This document shows positions 7,461 to 9,741 of a stretch of 9,741 bases of DNA, one piece after another (the stretch's first letter is position 1; the number at the start of each line of letters is the position of its first letter). A model generated the notes under the pieces. That model had not been told where the DNA came from, did not search any database, and saw only the letters and a program-made list of their open reading frames with translations. The stretch is from Bacteroidota bacterium (GTDB lineage Bacteria; Bacteroidota; Ignavibacteria; Kryptoniales; JAKASW01). The stretch lies in assembly GCA_021789755.1 (NCBI GenBank), contig JAJYJD010000124.1:1-9741 (forward strand), written 5' to 3'. A program made the position numbers and the translations under genes.

Positions 7461-8026
7461 AATACCTCCTTGAGTATGGAATTGGTTTGTAGGTGAGAAC
7501 AATGAATCACTTTCGTCAACCAGCAGTTGCCCCCTGTTGAGCTGACATTCGGTCCATTCACGAGAAGGGTAAGCGGATTTCGCCACTCTAACACCCGCGG
7601 TGAGATTCTGATTTTGAAAATGGTCCGTGAGAAGCTCTCCTAACGAAATCATTGGTGCTATTGCATTCAGGGATACGAAGTCGAATTTCTGGTTAGAGAA
7701 CACCCCGCCGACAATCCGGCTGTGTCGTTGAACTGAGTCTTGTAAAGGTTCTTCGGCAAAAACATGTCTTCAAATGTGTCTTGTCGAGATCACCGGAAAA
7801 CCTGCTCCACAGAAAAATGGAGCATCGGGTGTCGATTTGTTCTTGAAGCCGTGATGTAAAGAGTCAAGGTCCGTCGGTAACTCAAACACTCTATCTACTC
7901 CTATTCGATATTGATAGGAAGAGGATTTCGGTTGGTGGGATGGGGAGTATACCCGCAGATAGTGCGCGGGTAAATAATACAATTCGAACTAAGGTCCTCC
8001 TCAAACTCCTCGGCCAGCATAAAAGT
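7461..8026 (-). promoter_or_regulatory. Long leader B upstream of susC (candidate structured 5' UTR)
   Basis: About 565 bases between the predicted start of promoter B and the 16-codon ORF. It is the diverged partner of leader A with the same block order. Hairpins visible on the minus-strand RNA: 7950-7956 with 7966-7972 (7 bp, TACCCGC/GCGGGTA, loop 9), 7803-7809 with 7818-7824 (7 bp, TGCTCCA/TGGAGCA, loop 8) and 7592-7595 with 7599-7602 (4 bp plus CT/AG beyond a bulge). The first and last sit at the same places as differently sequenced hairpins in leader A. Open frames here, including one running into the 16-codon ORF, have no SD and no stable counterpart in leader A, so I treat it as non-coding. 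I recognise no known riboswitch core. Confidence 0.6.
7516..7545 (-). repeat. Conserved 30-nt leader box, copy B
   Basis: Partner of 1909-1939. On the minus strand it begins TCAGCTCAACAG, then GGGGCAACTGCTG, then GTTGA; it differs at three positions and lacks one T. It lies 56 bases upstream of the 16-codon ORF start. The 15-base core CAGGGGGCAACT plus GCTGGTTGA is unchanged apart from the single-base gap. Confidence 0.6.
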
Positions 8027-8032
8027 CGATAG

Positions 8033-8061
8033 AATATAATCTGCCAAATCTACCTTGTCAA
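8033..8061 (-). promoter_or_regulatory. Sigma70-type promoter B (drives susC-susD)
   Basis: Minus-strand TTGACA (8061-8056), a 17-base spacer and TATATT (8038-8033). A T-rich, UP-like stretch (CCTTTTTTTCATTTTAAAC) precedes the -35. It is a near-exact copy of promoter A in -35, -10 and spacing, and is flanked on both sides by homologous sequence. The start site is expected near 8026. Confidence 0.8.
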
Positions 8062-8127
8062 GTTTAAAATGAAAAAAAGGGGGCGAAATCGTACATTACT
8101 AACACCATTTATGGGTCTCAGAGAGGC

Positions 8128-8164
8128 AAACAAGAAGCCCGTGCCTCCTTCAAGTCACGGGCTT
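8128..8164 (-). terminator. Terminator-like hairpin after the susD remnant
   Basis: On the minus strand AAGCCCGTG, a 12-base loop, CACGGGCTT, then CTTGTTTG. The 9-bp stem is perfect; the T-tract is weak and interrupted. It occupies the same position relative to the susD remnant and promoter B as the strong terminator 2556-2524 does to susD and promoter A, and both stems contain CCCGTG/CACGGG. It is probably the diverged terminator of the lost susD copy and may still insulate promoter B from serA readthrough. Confidence 0.65.
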
Positions 8165-8179
8165 AACGACCGACACTCG

Positions 8180-8595
8180 TCAATTCTGCGACGTGAGGCC
8201 GAAATCTAAAAGAGTATTCCCAGCGTGTAATCAATGATGGCGAAATTAATCCTACTCAAGAAGCTGAACTACTCTATCTGCGGGAAGAGAGACATGCGCT
8301 CACGGTTGAGAATGGTTTGCAGCAAGGCGGGCTGAGTCGCGACAGCAGATTCCCTCTGAGGCTCTGAAGATCGGGAACGGCGCGGCAGCAGAAAACCCTC
8401 CGCCTTCATTAAGTACTTGAGATCCTGCCCACCACATGTCATATCGAAGCAGCAGGCCATGATTGATGTAGCCGTAAGCTTCAAGCACGGGTAGCTGAAA
8501 GCTTTTGATTGCGCCGGTATATCCGCTCCGGTCATAAACGCCGAATGAATATCGGAGATTCATATCCTCGTTGTAGACTCCGAGATGTGAACCTT
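8180..8595 (-). pseudogene. Decayed C-terminal remnant of a second susD gene
   Basis: Pieces of a SusD-like protein are readable in alternating frames and match the intact SusD at 2598-4007. First frame: GVYNEDMNLRYSFGVYDRSG and on to LEAYGY (intact: GVYNGDMNLWYSFGNYDRQG, MEAYGY, residues about 253-290). A roughly 2-base loss near 8463 moves it to a second frame: MACCFDMTCGGQDLKYLM (intact MNYYFDTTAAPVDLNYN). It returns to the first frame for GGFSAAAPFPIFRASE (intact GAFGAKASFPIFGASE). About 46 codons are then missing. AVATQPALLQTILNRERMSL plus FPQIE follows (intact AVATQSAMLQTIFNEEYMAL, FPQVE). TAG at 8271-8269 replaces the next Glu codon, and FSFLSRINFAII continues after it (intact FNFVRRVDYQII). 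A further deletion leads to a plausible C-terminus, LTSQN plus stop, at 8180. The N-terminal half is gone. It is not functional. Confidence 0.88.
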
Positions 8596-8620
8596 GCGAA
8601 GGTCGCGGATCTTCGCAAGG
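8592..8620 (-). repeat. Perfect 10-bp inverted repeat just after serA
   Basis: CCTTGCGAAG (8592-8601), a 9-base loop and CTTCGCAAGG (8611-8620). It starts 7 bases after the serA stop, so it may be a serA transcription terminator, although no T-tract follows (GTTCACATC). The recognisable susD homology begins in its distal arm at about 8595, so the hairpin lies on the deletion or fusion joint between the serA tail and the susD remnant. Confidence 0.6.
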
Positions 8621-8627
8621 CTTCACC

Positions 8628-9741
8628 TCATAGTTTCACGGTCTTGACCTCGAAGACTCCTTCGATCTTCGAAATCTCCTTCAATACCGGTGCAGGGATA
8701 TCGCTATCGACGCTCATGACAGTTATTGCCCTTTCGCCGGGCGCCGACCTTCCGAGCGACAGTCCCGCAATGTTCACATCTGACGAGGCCAGAAGACTCC
8801 CTACCGCAGCAAGCATACCGGGTCGGTCGATATTCGAGTAAAACAGCAGATAACCTTCGGGAACGACTTCGAAATGCAAACGGTCTATCCCGACGATTCT
8901 CATGTCGGTTTCACCGAATACCGTTCCCGATATGGACCGTTCTTCCTTCTCAGTCTGCATCGTTATGGTGAGCAGCTCTGAATAGTGCTCTCCGTCCTGC
9001 TCTTTCATCTCGCTGACGGCGATGCCCATCTCTTTCGCGAGAAATAAAGCATTGACGAAGTTTACCGGGGCGAACATCATCTTGTCCAGGAGCCCCTTTA
9101 GAACCGCAGTCGAGAGAAGCTCCGATGATTTCTGGAGAAGTGCGCCGCGATATGAAGCGGTTATCGATTTCACCTTACCATTCAACAGTTGTGCGTGGAG
9201 CGAGCCGATCTTTTCGGCCAGGACAAGGTAGGCGCGCAACTCCTCGCTCACGGCAGTCTGGTAGTCGATTATATTCACGGCTCCTACGATTCCTCTTCCT
9301 TTGAAGAAATCAACCAGCTGTTCGCCGATTTGTTTCGCGACCTTCTCCTGCGCTTCTTCCGTCGAAGCCCCAAGGTGCGGTGTTGCTACGACCTTCGGGT
9401 GCTTCAGCAGGGGATTGTCGGTCGGCGGCTCTTTCACGAACACATCGAGAGCTGCGCCGGCGACCTGGCCGCTCTCAAGCGCCTTGAGCAGCGCCTGCTC
9501 GTCGATGATCCCGCCTCTTGCGCAATTGATAACCCGGACTCCGCGTTTGCACTTCGCGAATGACTTCTCGCCAAGTATCCCGCGGGTCTCTTCTGTCAGA
9601 GGAGTATGCACCGTTATGAAATCGGAGCGGCTGTAAACATCGTCGAGCGCAACCGTCTCGAGTCCCAGCTTCGATGCTGCATCTCCCGCAAGGAGCGGAT
9701 CGTACCCGATGACGTTCATCCCGAAAGCCTTCGCTCTCGCG
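8628..9741 (-). CDS. serA: D-3-phosphoglycerate dehydrogenase, C-terminal part (start beyond window)
   Basis: Catalyses NAD-dependent oxidation of 3-phosphoglycerate to 3-phosphohydroxypyruvate, the first step of serine synthesis, in the cytoplasm. About 370 residues are present; the frame stays open to base 9741 (ARAKAFG before Met 9719), so that Met is internal and the N-terminus is outside the window. Counting from Met 9719: D7 in VIGYDP near the end of the NAD-binding fold, the catalytic Arg68 in INCARGG, Glu97 in DVFVKEP and His115 in TPHLGAS. The 29 and 18 residue spacings match the long bacterial form, as in Mycobacterium tuberculosis. After about 140 comes the intervening (ASB) domain, and from about 291 a C-terminal ACT domain (YSNIDRPGMLAAVGSLLASS) that senses serine in this family. 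The stop is TGA at 8630-8628. No functional link to the downstream transport genes is apparent. Confidence 0.97.
   Translation of the reverse strand, partial: ARAKAFGMNVIGYDPLLAGDAASKLGLETVALDDVYSRSDFITVHTPLTEETRGILGEKSFAKCKRGVRVINCARGGIIDEQALLKALESGQVAGAALDVFVKEPPTDNPLLKHPKVVATPHLGASTEEAQEKVAKQIGEQLVDFFKGRGIVGAVNIIDYQTAVSEELRAYLVLAEKIGSLHAQLLNGKVKSITASYRGALLQKSSELLSTAVLKGLLDKMMFAPVNFVNALFLAKEMGIAVSEMKEQDGEHYSELLTITMQTEKEERSISGTVFGETDMRIVGIDRLHFEVVPEGYLLFYSNIDRPGMLAAVGSLLASSDVNIAGLSLGRSAPGERAITVMSVDSDIPAPVLKEISKIEGVFEVKTVKL

Noticed and set aside
7410..7703. 97-codon frame running through leader B into the 16-codon ORF
   Set aside because: The distal ATG has no SD and leader A has no equivalent continuous frame. 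Only the last 16 codons have a proper ribosome site.
7770..7982. 70-codon frame in leader B
   Set aside because: No SD, low-complexity composition, and it crosses predicted hairpins; the aligned leader A frame is interrupted.
8269..8626. Two overlapping open frames read as separate small genes
   Set aside because: Together they rebuild a SusD C-terminal region with frameshifts; they are one pseudogene.
1823..8627. Known riboswitches, T-box, tRNA, CRISPR or transposase in the non-coding stretches
   Set aside because: No recognisable consensus core, cloverleaf, regularly spaced repeats or transposase-like frames or terminal repeats were seen in 1823-2597 or 7461-8627.
9717..9719. Met codon at 9719 as the serA start
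   Set aside because: The frame is open upstream to the window edge and reads ARAKAFG, a normal internal part of the NAD-binding domain. The Met is internal.

Overview
The window reads almost entirely on the minus strand. It holds the end of a housekeeping serine-biosynthesis gene (serA) followed by two outer-membrane import operons. The organism looks like a member of the Bacteroidota/Chlorobiota/Ignavibacteriota (FCB) group: there is a SusC/SusD pair, and both receptors carry the CarboxypepD_reg-like N-terminal domain typical of that group. Every gene whose start is in the window has a good Shine-Dalgarno sequence (AAGGAGG or close), and two promoters match sigma70 consensus (TTGACA-17-TATATT). 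Classic Bacteroidia use weak SDs and a TTTG/TAnnTTTG promoter, so an Ignavibacteria/Chlorobi-like lineage is more likely. This is inference only.

Layout in transcription order, from high to low coordinates. (1) 9741-8628: C-terminal part of a long-form D-3-phosphoglycerate dehydrogenase. (2) 8620-8592: a perfect 10-bp inverted repeat at the junction with (3) 8595-8180: a badly decayed fragment of a second susD gene, with frameshifts, internal deletions and a stop codon. (4) 8164-8128: terminator-like hairpin. (5) 8061-8033: promoter B. (6) about 8026-7461: a roughly 565-nt leader with no convincing gene. (7) 7460-7410: a 16-codon ORF overlapping the next start by ATGA. (8) 7413-4021 SusC and 4007-2598 SusD. 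(9) 2556-2524: strong terminator. (10) 2448-2420: promoter A. (11) about 2413-1823: a roughly 590-nt leader. (12) 1822-1103: DUF4397-like lipoprotein. (13) 1090-1: a second, non-SusC TonB-dependent receptor, cut by the window edge.

The main discovery is that segments (3)-(6) and the susD 3' end plus (9)-(11) are two diverged copies of one module: susD tail, terminator, sigma70 promoter, long leader, SD and ATG. The leaders share blocks in the same order: the promoter, an ATGCTGGC start, CAACCGAAAT, a GCGAAAT box and a nearly identical 30-nt box. In at least two places the copies keep a hairpin although its sequence differs. The same leader now precedes two operons whose genes are not homologous in order, which suggests a cis-regulatory RNA or shared regulatory region. 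I cannot match it to a known riboswitch class.

Functionally, SusC is a TonB-driven outer-membrane channel and SusD its surface substrate-capturing lipoprotein. The second operon pairs a beta-rich lipoprotein with another TonB-dependent receptor. No degradative enzymes or dedicated regulators are present, so the substrates cannot be named.
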